From assembly GCA_022482925.1 (NCBI GenBank), contig JAKVOG010000019.1, positions 1 to 44,962 of the forward strand: DNA of 44,962 bases, read 5' to 3'. Within the stretch, counting starts at the first letter, position 1. Each line of letters opens with the position of its first letter. Shown here piece after piece: positions 1 to 7,785 of the stretch. A program made the translations under genes and the position numbers. The stretch comes from Selenomonas sp. (lineage in GTDB: Bacteria > Bacillota > Negativicutes > Selenomonadales > Selenomonadaceae). The notes under the pieces are model-generated. The model was not told where the DNA came from. It was given only the letters and a program-made list of their open reading frames with translations, and ran no database searches.

Positions 1-80
1 ACTGATAGACAATAGTCTGTTAAAATAAGATAAGTAATATGATAACACACATGTGGACATTTGTCTCGTTTTTACGCAAA

Positions 81-125
81 AAAATTCCAGATATTCCCGT
101 ATTTATTGGTAATATCTGGAATTTT
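81..125 (-). terminator. Terminator of the MutS-like gene
   Basis: A perfect 15-bp inverted repeat (81-95 and 111-125) with a 15-nt loop lies 19 bp past the stop codon of the minus-strand gene. Read on the minus strand the stem is followed by a T run, so it fits a rho-independent terminator. The plus-strand side is also followed by T-rich sequence, so it may work in both directions. Confidence 0.8.
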
Positions 126-143
126 GTCTGTTTTTCGACGTGA

Positions 144-1943
144 TTATTCGTTAATGGTATTGCTGTCGGTCAGGATACCAGCCATCTGCAGCAGATAACG
201 GGCATTGGTGGTATGACAGCGGCCCTCTTTTAGTTTGTAATCAAATTTAATCTGATTGTTTTCATAGAATTCTTCAAAATGGAAATTCGTGACCGGGATG
301 CCATTGGGAGACTGCAGATCACAGAGCTCGAAGTCGTGAGTGGTGACGATCGTGATGCACCAGGACCGGGTGAGGTGCCGGATGGCTTCCTGAGCCCCGA
401 CGATGCGGTCGGCAGAGTTGGTGCCTTTGAAGATCTCGTCGATGCAGATGAGCATCGGTGTTTCTTTGCGGCTGAATTCGACCATCTGCTTGATGCGCAG
501 GAGCTCGGCGTAGAAGGTGGAGATGCCATGCGCCATGTCATCGTTGACCTGGATCGAGGTGAAGATATGCAGCGGCGTGAGGGCGAACTGCCGGGCGCAG
601 ACGGGCGCTCCGGCGTAGGCCAGGACGGCAGCACTGGCCAGTGTGCGCATGTAGGTGGTCTTGCCGGACATGTTGGACCCGGTGATGATCCGGGTCTCGG
701 CCTCAAGGGCTGTGTCGTTCGGGATGGCCGTGTCCTCGGGGATGAGCAGGGAGGTAAGGTCGGCTGTCTCGATGTGCGGGGCGCCGTCCAGGATCTCAGG
801 GAAGCAGCAGGTCTCGCGGGTATGGCCGACGACGGACAGGGACAACAGCACCTCAATCTCGGACCAGATATCAATCCATTCGCGCAGGTTCTCAGCAGCG
901 CGGTCCTGCCAGCGGCTGAAATGGATGCTGCAGTGCAGGTCCCAGAGCAGCAGGGTATTGGCCACGAAGAAGAAGAAGATATTCCCGCGCTGGCTGACGC
1001 GGTCCGTGAGTGAAGCCAGCGTATGCAGGCTTTGGGCTGCCTCGCCGGTCTGCAGGCGCTGCTGCAGCCCCTGCAGGGTAGTGCTGGTGAAGTCAGCCTG
1101 TTCCAGGCTGGCAAATAGGGCTTCGTAGTGATGCAGTTCATGGCTCAGGCTGCCCAGCGGGGCGAGAATGGCCTGGGTGCGCTGGAACAGCAGCATGGTA
1201 AGGCCGAACTGCAGGCAGGCCATGAGTCCGGGGACGGTCCAGCTCAGGATTCCGACGCCTGCGAGCAGCAGGCTCAGGATGGTGAGGACCGGGAGCGGCC
1301 AGGCTGTGCGCTGGAGCAGGATATGGATGTGCTGATGGACGTCGTGGTGTTCCAGCTCGTCGATCAGGGCAGTGGTGTCATGGTTGTCCGGCAGCAGCCG
1401 GGCCCGGGCTTCCAGTTCGAGGCAGAATTCGGGCTTGGTCAGCAGTTCCCTGATGCTCTGCTGGCGGGCGAGTATCCTGGTCTTAGCCGGCGGCACGGGG
1501 CTGAGTGCCCGTGCCAGCCGTTCGCGTCCCCGTTTGGTGCGGGCCGAGCACAGGTATTGGTAGAGTGAGGACGGGCCAAAGATATGCAGGTCGATTTCCT
1601 GCGGCCGGCTGTCCTTATGATGCTGCAGGCCGGTTTCCGCAGCGTTCTGCCAGTTGCCATTGAAGCGGTCAAGGAAGCTGGCGATAACGGCCAGCCGGCT
1701 GCGCAGCAGCAGTTGTGACTGCTTCAGGACGTGGTGTTTCCGGACCAGCACGATGAAGAGCAGGAGCAGGATAAGGCCAAGGATTGTCCCGATGGTGTGC
1801 CCGTCATAGCCGGCGGCCAGAGCGAATACCATGCCCAGGAAGGAGATGGTGCGCAGGGCAGTATAACGGCTGCTTTGCTGAGCCAATTGCTGATCCAGGG
1901 CAAGGTCCGCATCGCGCAGGTTATCGTAGAATTGTTGTTTCAT
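144..1943 (-). CDS. Membrane-anchored MutS-like ATPase
   Basis: This encodes a 599-residue protein with the MutS C-terminal ABC-type ATPase domain. Walker A is GSNMSGKTTYMRT, Walker B is MLICIDEIFKGTNS, and there is a downstream TTHD-like switch. The N-terminal mismatch-recognition domain of MutS1 is absent. The N-terminal half instead has two hydrophobic segments near the start and further ones in the middle (AWPLPVLTILSLLLAGVGIL, then NIFFFFVANTLLLW), so it is probably a membrane protein. I chose ATG at 1943 because GAGGG sits 8 nt upstream. A longer frame extends to 2102, but it would cross the promoter and a repeat. Proteins of this kind are usually annotated as MutS-family or MutS domain V proteins; the real role, in DNA repair or otherwise, is unknown to me. 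It appears to be transcribed alone, with its own promoter and terminator. Confidence 0.8.
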   Translation of the reverse strand: MKQQFYDNLRDADLALDQQLAQQSSRYTALRTISFLGMVFALAAGYDGHTIGTILGLILLLLFIVLVRKHHVLKQSQLLLRSRLAVIASFLDRFNGNWQNAAETGLQHHKDSRPQEIDLHIFGPSSLYQYLCSARTKRGRERLARALSPVPPAKTRILARQQSIRELLTKPEFCLELEARARLLPDNHDTTALIDELEHHDVHQHIHILLQRTAWPLPVLTILSLLLAGVGILSWTVPGLMACLQFGLTMLLFQRTQAILAPLGSLSHELHHYEALFASLEQADFTSTTLQGLQQRLQTGEAAQSLHTLASLTDRVSQRGNIFFFFVANTLLLWDLHCSIHFSRWQDRAAENLREWIDIWSEIEVLLSLSVVGHTRETCCFPEILDGAPHIETADLTSLLIPEDTAIPNDTALEAETRIITGSNMSGKTTYMRTLASAAVLAYAGAPVCARQFALTPLHIFTSIQVNDDMAHGISTFYAELLRIKQMVEFSRKETPMLICIDEIFKGTNSADRIVGAQEAIRHLTRSWCITIVTTHDFELCDLQSPNGIPVTNFHFEEFYENNQIKFDYKLKEGRCHTTNARYLLQMAGILTDSNTINE

Positions 1944-1977
1944 AAGCATTTCCCTCATAATCATTGAACTTGCTTCT

Positions 1978-1986
1978 ATTATAACA
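1978..1986 (-). promoter_or_regulatory. Extended -10 promoter of the MutS-like gene
   Basis: On the minus strand this reads TGTTATAAT, an extended -10 (TGnTATAAT), about 35 nt upstream of the chosen ATG. No good -35 is visible. The same extended -10 form recurs at several other promoters in the window. Confidence 0.55.
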
Positions 1987-2015
1987 TGGGAAGCTGAATG
2001 AAGGAGGGGGAAGGT

Positions 2016-2084
2016 ACAAACTGGAATACTGACTTGTCCAAAAGATGAACCCGAAGGGGAAAGCGATTGGTTGATAAAACGTGT
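2016..2084. repeat. Stem-loop repeat module, copy 1 (single, degenerate)
   Basis: About 55 bp closely match the element at 10159-10215: ACTGGAATACTGAC, then a foldable unit from 2031 to 2070. The unit is CCAA, a purine-rich loop AAGATGA, hairpin ACCC-GAA-GGGG, loop AAAGCGA, then TTGG. The outer closing stem is not conserved here, and the sequence that follows (2079-2105) looks like a degraded second unit. It lies just upstream of the MutS-like promoter. Confidence 0.6.
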
Positions 2085-2190
2085 TTTTTGAGACCTTTTC
2101 AAAGGAAGATGCAGCTAATATACACTTCCCCTATTGGTCGTATAATTTGATTGCGTAAAGTTTATATTCATAACCTTATTTTACGTTAAG

Positions 2191-2224
2191 CCCTGTATTT
2201 TTCAAGTACAGGGTCTGTTTTAAT
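2191..2224. terminator. Possible weak terminator
   Basis: A 7-bp stem (CCCTGTA at 2191-2197, TACAGGG at 2207-2213) is followed by TCTGTTTT on the plus strand. No plus-strand gene precedes it, so its role is unclear. The rest of the 1944-2300 gap holds the repeat module, the promoter and the stronger hairpin at 2234-2279. Confidence 0.4.
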
Positions 2225-2233
2225 GTACTTCCC

Positions 2234-2279
2234 AAAAGGGGTTGTTGCACGAAATTGCTTTCGTGCAACAACCCCTTTT
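2234..2279 (-). terminator. Strong hairpin terminator after the zinc-ribbon gene
   Basis: A perfect 21-bp inverted repeat (2234-2254 with 2259-2279) closes a 4-nt loop and has A/T runs at both ends, so it can act in both directions. It lies 21 bp past the end of the minus-strand gene at 2301-2924. Confidence 0.8.
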
Positions 2280-2300
2280 TATTATTCAGAATGAACTAAC

Positions 2301-2924
2301 TTAGTCATCAACCCGAAATTTACAACCGCATCTATTACAGATATATAAATGCTGCCAATCTTCCACGCTTCGATAATATTCTTCCATTTGCTTTTTATAT
2401 TCTTCCATTGCTATCGCATGTTCCTTCTTATGTCTGGTATTAAGTTTTTTAGTAGTATATATATTATATACTACTAAAAACACTACTGTTGCAAAAATCA
2501 AATACGAAACATTATCCCAAGCTGATTGCGTCATAGGCGTCTTAATAAAATATTTCAATATGACATAAGCAACCAACATAAGAAATGGAAATAAGCATCC
2601 TATAGATCCACATCCTAATGCAACAAAGTCATAGCCAGACTGTATCAGCTGTGGTTCATCCGGTGGCGTGGGAGGAGCTACTTCCTTAGCTAAATCTGTC
2701 TCGGTATATGTAGGACGTGTTACATTGCCATATACTGGTGTTCTGCCAGTTTCTTCAGTTTCCTTATGTCCATCACCATATGTTGTGGTTGTTGTTTGTA
2801 CATTATAGCTGACAACTTCTCTATGTGTAGCATTTCCTGTTGCATGCCCTCTTTTGTATACTAATGGTATTGATGCTGTATTACCGCTACCGCAATTAGG
2901 GCAACTATATTTATTAGCGTCCAT
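2301..2924 (-). CDS. Zinc-ribbon membrane protein, hypothetical
   Basis: I do not recognise this 207-residue protein as a named family. It has an N-terminal CPNCG zinc knuckle half-site and a C-terminal CNRCGCKF half-site, so the two ends could form a zinc ribbon. Two hydrophobic segments sit in the middle (FVALGCGSIGCLFPFLMLVAYVIL and VSYLIFATVVFLVVYNIY). Between the N-terminal zinc site and the membrane is a Thr-rich linker. I chose ATG at 2924 because GGAGGG lies directly upstream; a start at 2960 is possible but lacks a ribosome site. The gene is clearly more AT-rich than its neighbours and lies next to insertion-sequence debris, which suggests acquired DNA. Confidence 0.65.
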   Translation of the reverse strand: MDANKYSCPNCGSGNTASIPLVYKRGHATGNATHREVVSYNVQTTTTTYGDGHKETEETGRTPVYGNVTRPTYTETDLAKEVAPPTPPDEPQLIQSGYDFVALGCGSIGCLFPFLMLVAYVILKYFIKTPMTQSAWDNVSYLIFATVVFLVVYNIYTTKKLNTRHKKEHAIAMEEYKKQMEEYYRSVEDWQHLYICNRCGCKFRVDD

Positions 2925-3087
2925 ATTCCCTCCGTACCCACTCATCATCAAATTTATCATTAAATTGTGTTCATTATAACATATCCATCAATTTTGAATC
3001 AATAAAATTTCGAGCCCATCATTATAATGGAGCCATAAATTAAGACACTTTCTTGACGGATTCTTAATGAATTTGGTATATTGAAGG

Positions 3088-3975
3088 GAAGAAAAAGACC
3101 TTAATTCGTTGGCTGCTGCGAATCAAGTTCAGCAAAACCTGATTCGCAATTGGAAGAAGGACTTTCTGGCTAAGGCCAGCCTTGCTTTTGATGACTCACG
3201 CGAGAATAATTTAAAAGACAAGCTCAAACAGGAGCGCAAAGAGAAAGCTTCCTGCGCCAAGAAAGTCGGCTAGCTCACCATGCAGGTGGACTGGTTGAAA
3301 AAAAATCTGCTGAAATACTCGAACCTGACTATGAGGCTCAATATGGTCCACGACCTTTCGACAACTAAGGAAATCTCAGGTAAGCCAGGGATCTCTTTGC
3401 TTGGAATCAATCGCACCAGCAGCTATTAGGCTCGGAAGCCTTTGCCTGAGGAAGAACTTGAATGCAAACGCTTCATCGACTATATGCACACGGACAATCC
3501 AACATGGGGCGCGAGGCAGATGTCGTGCCAGCTTAAAACGCGTGGACACATGGTTGGGCTCAAGCGTGCAAGGCGTTATATGTGCGAGATGGAATCTATG
3601 TCATATATCCTAAGCTGAACCTGTCCAAGCGTGCCCAGAAAGCCATCGTATGTTCTTATCTTTTGAAGGGGGCGGTCATAACCGTCTTAGCCAGGCATGG
3701 TTGATAGACATCACTTACATTCCCATATGTCATGACTTCCTGTACCTTGCAGACATAATTGTCTGGTATAGCTGATGTATTGTGGGATGCTGACGACACG
3801 CTCGATACGGCTATCGTACTCTCAGCGCTCAAGAAAGCTCTGAAGACAGCACAGCCGGAGATCTTGAATTCTGATCAAGTCAGCTAGTTCACAAGCAAAG
3901 AGTATCGGAGCTTCCTGAAGAATCGGCATACTAAGCAGAGCATAGACGTCCATATGTTGCTGCATCAAGACTGAC
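3088..3975 (+). pseudogene. Decayed IS3-type transposase (orfA/orfB remnants)
   Basis: Translations in shifting frames give recognisable IS3-family pieces. An orfA helix-turn-helix/leucine-zipper region (ANQVQQNLIRNWKKDFLAKA, then QVDWLKKNLLKYSNL) is followed by an orfB region (ECKRFIDYMHTDNPTWGARQ) and an integrase-core end (NSDQ then FTSKEYRSFLKNRH). Several stop codons and at least two frame changes interrupt it, so it cannot make a transposase. The element probably extends from about 3040 to about 4110, but I could not define matching terminal repeats or a target duplication. Confidence 0.8.
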
Positions 3976-4169
3976 AACTTCCATCGATGCCACTCATCAA
4001 TAGGGAATGTCCCTCCAGCGTAAGCATACTACCCGGCTATGTTACTTCGGTATACTGAATCTGCGGCATAGAATTCATTAAGAAATAAATCGATTTTTAG
4101 TTTTGACAAGGGGCAACTATACTTCTTCGATGAATTGAGCGGCCTATTCCACTTTATTGCGGGAATGTT

Positions 4170-4197
4170 TTGCGTTCGGCAGTAAGTTTGCTATAAT
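4170..4197 (+). promoter_or_regulatory. Promoter of the 53-residue ORF
   Basis: TTGCGT at 4170 and TATAAT at 4192 are separated by 16 bp, and the -10 is extended (TGCTATAAT). It is 21 bp upstream of the ATG at 4218. Confidence 0.6.
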
Positions 4198-4217
4198 GAA
4201 AGCATTGGAGGTATCGA

Positions 4218-4379
4218 ATGGATACGAAAGAAGAAGCAATGGCCCGTTTGCAGGCCAGCATTGACCGGATCAATCAGCGGCTGCCTATCGATTCGAATGA
4301 TCTGGATTATGAGACTCACCTTCGTCAGAAGCGTCAGCTGCAGCAGATCCTGGACCGGATGAAAGCCCGGCAGAAATAA
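4218..4379 (+). CDS. Small hypothetical protein (53 aa)
   Basis: ATG at 4218 is preceded by GGAGG with a 6-nt gap and by a good promoter, which supports expression. The product is 53 residues, hydrophilic and mostly helical (MDTKEEAMARLQ start, then QILDRMKARQK at the end), with no membrane segment or cysteine. Heptad-like spacing suggests a short coiled coil. I do not recognise the family. It starts right after the IS3 remnant, so it may be where the native chromosome resumes. Confidence 0.6.
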   Translation: MDTKEEAMARLQASIDRINQRLPIDSNDLDYETHLRQKRQLQQILDRMKARQK

Positions 4380-4462
4380 GTCCTCAGTATATTTTCATTT
4401 AGGCTTGGTAGAATATAAATATCAAAAAGTCAAAGTTAAGCACAATCAGGAAGGATGATTCT

Positions 4463-4741
4463 ATGTCTCAGCGAATGACTATGGATGAGGTTCTCAAACA
4501 GTATGGTGTACCCCAGGTGAAGCTGGACATCCATGCGACCCGCAGTGAACTCTTGAAACTCAGGGAGAAACTCATGGCAATCCGCGATCTTTCCAATGGG
4601 AAAGAACAGGGCTATCTTGATATTGACTGCAAACTCTATATCGATGTGGATGATATAGACCGCTATCTGTCTGGCGAACTGGACACGGTGGGCGAGATCT
4701 ATGCGTTCTCGGACGATATCAAATCCAATAAAGAAGAATGA
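4463..4741 (+). CDS. Hypothetical acidic protein (92 aa)
   Basis: ATG at 4463 is preceded by AGGAAGG. The 92-residue product is acidic and soluble, with a helical first half (TRSELLKLREKLMAIRDL) and a short beta-like, aspartate-rich second half (YLDIDCKLYIDVDDIDRYL). No family was recognised. It follows the 53-residue ORF in the same direction, 83 bp downstream, and is cut off from downstream genes by the IS607-like remnant that begins about 50 bp after its stop. Confidence 0.6.
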   Translation: MSQRMTMDEVLKQYGVPQVKLDIHATRSELLKLREKLMAIRDLSNGKEQGYLDIDCKLYIDVDDIDRYLSGELDTVGEIYAFSDDIKSNKEE

Positions 4742-4794
4742 TTGATCCCGTGTGATGAAGGAGGATGTGTTAAGTAACTTGACTGGTTTGAAAG

Positions 4795-4995
4795 TTCTGC
4801 CTGAAATATGATACCCAGATCCGTATCATTAAGAATGAGACTCTTTCACCACAGGAAGAATTGGTTCAGGATATTGTCTCGATCCTTCATGTCTTTAGCC
4901 GCAGGTTGTATGGTCTGCATAAGTATAAGGACAAGATCAAGGGGGAATATGGCGATGTTGAAGAGTTACAAGACGGAAATCTGTCTAACCGCTGA
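4795..4995 (+). pseudogene. IS607-type serine recombinase TnpA, C-terminal stub
   Basis: In the frame ending at 4995 the translation includes IKNETLSPQEELVQDIVSIL then HVFSRRLYGLHKYKDKIKGE. This is the characteristic C-terminal end of IS607-family TnpA (a serine recombinase). Upstream of about 4795 the frame is closed by a stop, and the catalytic domain is missing. The stub overlaps the start of tnpB by 47 nt in another frame, which is the tnpA-tnpB arrangement of IS607 elements. So this is a 5'-truncated IS607-type element rather than an IS605 one. Confidence 0.75.
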
Positions 4996-6136
4996 GCAGC
5001 GTGGCAGAATCTTTCAGTCGATTGGCATCTGCCGCTGGCTTTATAACGAATATATCGCTAGGAACAAGCAGCTTTATCATCTCTATCAGCGGGGCTGCCT
5101 GGATGACCACCAAAAGCATTTCCTATCAGCGATGGACTTTGATAAGTTCGTGAATCATAAGCTGAAGAATCAGGAAAAATATGCCTGGATCAATGACTGT
5201 GGAGCAAAAGCCCGCAAGAAGGCGATGGTCAATGCGGAGACCGCTTTTCGTAAGTTCTTTAACGGTGAGGCTGGATTCCCAAAGTTTAAGAAGCGAAGCC
5301 GTCAGTCGGTGGGGATTTATTTTCCGAAGAATAACAAAGGCGATTGGACGATTGAACGGCATCGGTTGCAGATTCCTACCATAGGCAAAGTCAAACTCAA
5401 AGAGTATGGGTATCTGCCTGTGGGGGCAGTCGTAAAGAATGGCGTGGTCTCACAGAAAGCAGACCGTTTCTATGTATCCATAGTAGTCGATATCCAGTCC
5501 AAAAGCTATGCAGAACCGACTGGTGAAGCACTGGGGATTGATCTTGGGGTAAAAGAGTTTGCCATTCTGAGTGATGGGACAAAGTACAAGAACATCAACA
5601 AGACAACTGCCATCAGGCAGTTGAAGAAAAATCTCAGGCGCGCGCAAAGGTGCCTGTCGAGAAAACTCGAAATGAAGAAAAAGAGAGGTGAACAATCTGC
5701 TGCTTACTTTGCAAATATCTCAAAGAATGTATTGAAGGTACAGAAACTGCATCAGCGACTGCATCATGTTCGCGTGAATTACACGAATCAGGTTATTCAT
5801 GAAATCATGGAGCGAGAACCAAGCTACATCACGATCGAGGACCTGAATGTAAAGGGTATGATGAAGAACCGGCATTTAGCTAAAGCTGTAGCGGAGAGCA
5901 GATTCTATGAATTCCGTATGAAATTGACAGCAAAGTGCCATGAACGTGGCATAGAACTGCGTATAGCCAATCGGTTTTATGCCAGCTCGAAAATCTGTCA
6001 TGCCTGTGGACGAGTCCGAAAGGACCTGAAACTGTCAGACCGGACGTATGTCTGCATGGTCTGTGGCAACATCGCGGATCGCGATAATAATGCGGCATTG
6101 AACCTTCGGGATGTGAAGAAATATAAGATTGCCTAA
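4949..6136 (+). CDS. tnpB: TnpB, RNA-guided transposon-associated nuclease
   Basis: The product is 395 residues, normal for TnpB. All three RuvC catalytic acids are visible: D198 in GIDLGVKEF, E297 in ITIEDLNVKGM and D379 in ADRDNNAALNL. A zinc finger (CHACG and CMVCG) lies between the last two. There are no stops or frame changes, so it looks functional. GGGGG lies 3 nt before ATG 4949 and 9 nt before an in-frame ATG at 4955, so either could be used. TnpB proteins of IS605/IS607 elements are guided by an RNA from the element's right end and cut DNA at the donor site. The accompanying TnpA is only a stub, so the element is probably immobile unless helped in trans. Confidence 0.9.
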   Translation: MAMLKSYKTEICLTAEQRGRIFQSIGICRWLYNEYIARNKQLYHLYQRGCLDDHQKHFLSAMDFDKFVNHKLKNQEKYAWINDCGAKARKKAMVNAETAFRKFFNGEAGFPKFKKRSRQSVGIYFPKNNKGDWTIERHRLQIPTIGKVKLKEYGYLPVGAVVKNGVVSQKADRFYVSIVVDIQSKSYAEPTGEALGIDLGVKEFAILSDGTKYKNINKTTAIRQLKKNLRRAQRCLSRKLEMKKKRGEQSAAYFANISKNVLKVQKLHQRLHHVRVNYTNQVIHEIMEREPSYITIEDLNVKGMMKNRHLAKAVAESRFYEFRMKLTAKCHERGIELRIANRFYASSKICHACGRVRKDLKLSDRTYVCMVCGNIADRDNNAALNLRDVKKYKIA

Positions 6137-6250
6137 GTAAACAGGCCTTTATATATGTACCGGTGGCTAGCCGGGAATTTACGGCTATGGAGTGTGAAAA
6201 AACGTCAGTAACTGGTGAGTAATCGCAGTGAGGACGCACACGATGAAATA
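6137..6250 (+). ncRNA. Probable right end and guide (omega) RNA region of the tnpB element
   Basis: Just after tnpB is a short hairpin (TAGCCG at 6168-6173 with CGGCTA at 6182-6187) around GGAATTTA, then GGAGTGTGAAAA and a GTAACTGG/GTGAGTAATC segment. This resembles the right ends of tnpB elements, where the guide RNA scaffold is encoded. The exact end of the element, and hence the guide, cannot be fixed by eye. Confidence 0.45.
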
Positions 6251-6331
6251 GCAAGAGAATACCGCGAGGTTTTTCCAAAACATCTGTAATATACACATAT
6301 GAGTATATTTTAAGTAGCAGCATTGAAATCT

Positions 6332-7006
6332 ATGAAAATGAAAAAGTTATTATCTGCTATGATGGTTGGCGCGATGGTCATGACGACGGTGCCGATGGTA
6401 TCTCTGGCTACGACGAGTACGGCCTATGCGGCCAAAGGCGGCGCAAAGCTGGGCGGTGGCAGCGTGAAGGCTCCGTCTGCGGCGCCTAAGGCCTCGGCAC
6501 CGAGCTCGAATAGCAACAGCAAATCTGTATCCGGCAATGGCGAGAACTATAAGCCGTCCAAAGATGCCAAGAGCCTGAATAAAGATGCCCCGTCGGCCAG
6601 CAGTAAGACCAACAGTGCAGCCAATACGCAGAGTGGCAGCCGTTGGGGGTCGGCCCTGCGCAATATTGGTCTCTTTGCCGGCGGTATGTTCCTCGGCTCG
6701 ATGCTTTCCCATCTGTTTGGTGGCTTTGGCGGTGGCATGATGGCTGATGTCATGGGACTCATCATGAATGTACTGATGCTTGGCGTTGCTTTTATGGTGA
6801 TCAGGTGGCTTTGGAACAAATTCAAGGGCCGCAATAACGGGCAGAACGCTTATCGCTCCAATATGCAGGATATGAATCAGCGTCAGGAGCCGATCGACGT
6901 TACGCCGCGTCAGGATAATACGCAGCGGATGCCGATCCACGATATCAAGGGACCGTCTGATGGCTATGATGCGAAATCTGAGGCGGACAAATACAGGAAT
7001 CGTTAA
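6332..7006 (+). CDS. Exported Tim44-like membrane protein
   Basis: The protein is 224 residues from ATG 6332. It has a signal peptide (MKMKKLLSAMMVGAMVMTTV, cleavage near AYAA), then a Ser/Ala/Lys-rich low-complexity region. A Gly-rich hydrophobic stretch follows (FAGGMFLGSMLSHLFGGFGG and VMGLIMNVLMLGVAFMVIRW), then a polar tail. This is the layout of the N-terminal half of bacterial Tim44-domain proteins, without the Tim44 domain itself. No good ribosome site is seen. An in-frame TTG at 6323 and an ATG at 6338 are alternatives. It lies 15 bp ahead of gmhA, so the two are probably co-transcribed. Confidence 0.65.
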   Translation: MKMKKLLSAMMVGAMVMTTVPMVSLATTSTAYAAKGGAKLGGGSVKAPSAAPKASAPSSNSNSKSVSGNGENYKPSKDAKSLNKDAPSASSKTNSAANTQSGSRWGSALRNIGLFAGGMFLGSMLSHLFGGFGGGMMADVMGLIMNVLMLGVAFMVIRWLWNKFKGRNNGQNAYRSNMQDMNQRQEPIDVTPRQDNTQRMPIHDIKGPSDGYDAKSEADKYRNR

Positions 7007-7020
7007 AGGGGAAACATACC

Positions 7021-7677
7021 ATGGTAAAAGAGACTACACTAGAGAAAATCGACGATCTGATTGGCCGCTACCCGGTGCTGTCCGGCTGCAAGGACGACCT
7101 CCGTGCAGCCGTTGAGGCCATCTGTGAGAGTTACCGTGCCGGTCACAAGCTTATTGCCTGCGGCAACGGCGGCAGCGCTTCGGATGCGGAGCACATTGTC
7201 GGCGAACTGATGAAGGGGTTCCTCATGCCACGCAAGCTCGATCAGGCTATGGCGGATAAGATGCAGCGGGTATGCCCGGACGAAGCGGATTATTTCATGA
7301 AGAATCTGCAGGGGGCACTGCCGGCACTGTCGATGGTCAACCAGGTGGCTCTCAATACGGCATTTGCCAATGATCAGGCACCGGATCTGTCCTTTACCCA
7401 GCAGCTTCTGGGCATGGGTGATGATGGCGATGTCCTGCTGGCTATCTCGACCTCTGGTAATTCCACGAATGTCATCTATGCATTGCAGATGGCAAAAGTG
7501 AAGGGCGTAAAGACAATCGCGCTGACTGGTAAATCCGGCGGCCGGATCAAATCCCGGGCGCTCGCAGATGTTTGCATCTGTGTGCCCGATGATGAGACGT
7601 TCCGCATTCAGGAACTGCATCTGCCGGTCTACCATATGCTTTGCATCGCTGCGGAAAATGAGTTCTTTGGCGACTGA
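7021..7677 (+). CDS. gmhA: Phosphoheptose isomerase (SIS domain)
   Basis: This 218-residue SIS-domain protein carries the sugar-phosphate loop CGNGGSASDAEH and STSGNSTNV. It also has the C-terminal RIQELHLPVYHMLC segment typical of GmhA, which converts sedoheptulose 7-phosphate to heptose 7-phosphate, the first step to ADP-heptose for LPS inner core. It is longer than E. coli GmhA because of an insert (about residues 75-105) seen in some Firmicute members. AAGGGG precedes the ATG. Presence of gmhA fits a diderm Firmicute. The function of the close upstream membrane protein is not explained by it. Confidence 0.8.
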   Translation: MVKETTLEKIDDLIGRYPVLSGCKDDLRAAVEAICESYRAGHKLIACGNGGSASDAEHIVGELMKGFLMPRKLDQAMADKMQRVCPDEADYFMKNLQGALPALSMVNQVALNTAFANDQAPDLSFTQQLLGMGDDGDVLLAISTSGNSTNVIYALQMAKVKGVKTIALTGKSGGRIKSRALADVCICVPDDETFRIQELHLPVYHMLCIAAENEFFGD

Positions 7678-7691
7678 TTAACGATTTATGG

Positions 7692-7728
7692 AAGGCTTTT
7701 TTCTTCGAAGGAAGGAAAAAGCCTTTTT
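7692..7728 (+). terminator. Terminator after gmhA
   Basis: AAGGCTTTTT at 7692-7701 pairs with AAAAAGCCTT at 7716-7725 and is followed by a T run. It separates gmhA from the next gene. Confidence 0.8.
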
Positions 7729-7785
7729 CATAGGGAATTGTATTAAGGTACGAATTTACAAATAATTTGCTGAGGGGGCATAGTA

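Noticed and set aside
1950..2102. A longer N-terminus for the MutS-like protein
   Set aside because: The extra codons cover the extended -10 promoter and the stem-loop repeat, and the ribosome site fits the start at 1943.
4808..4948. An N-terminal extension of TnpB by 47 residues
   Set aside because: The extension overlaps the recognisable TnpA C-terminus in another frame and is unlike any TnpB start; the typical TnpB start is at 4949 or 4955.
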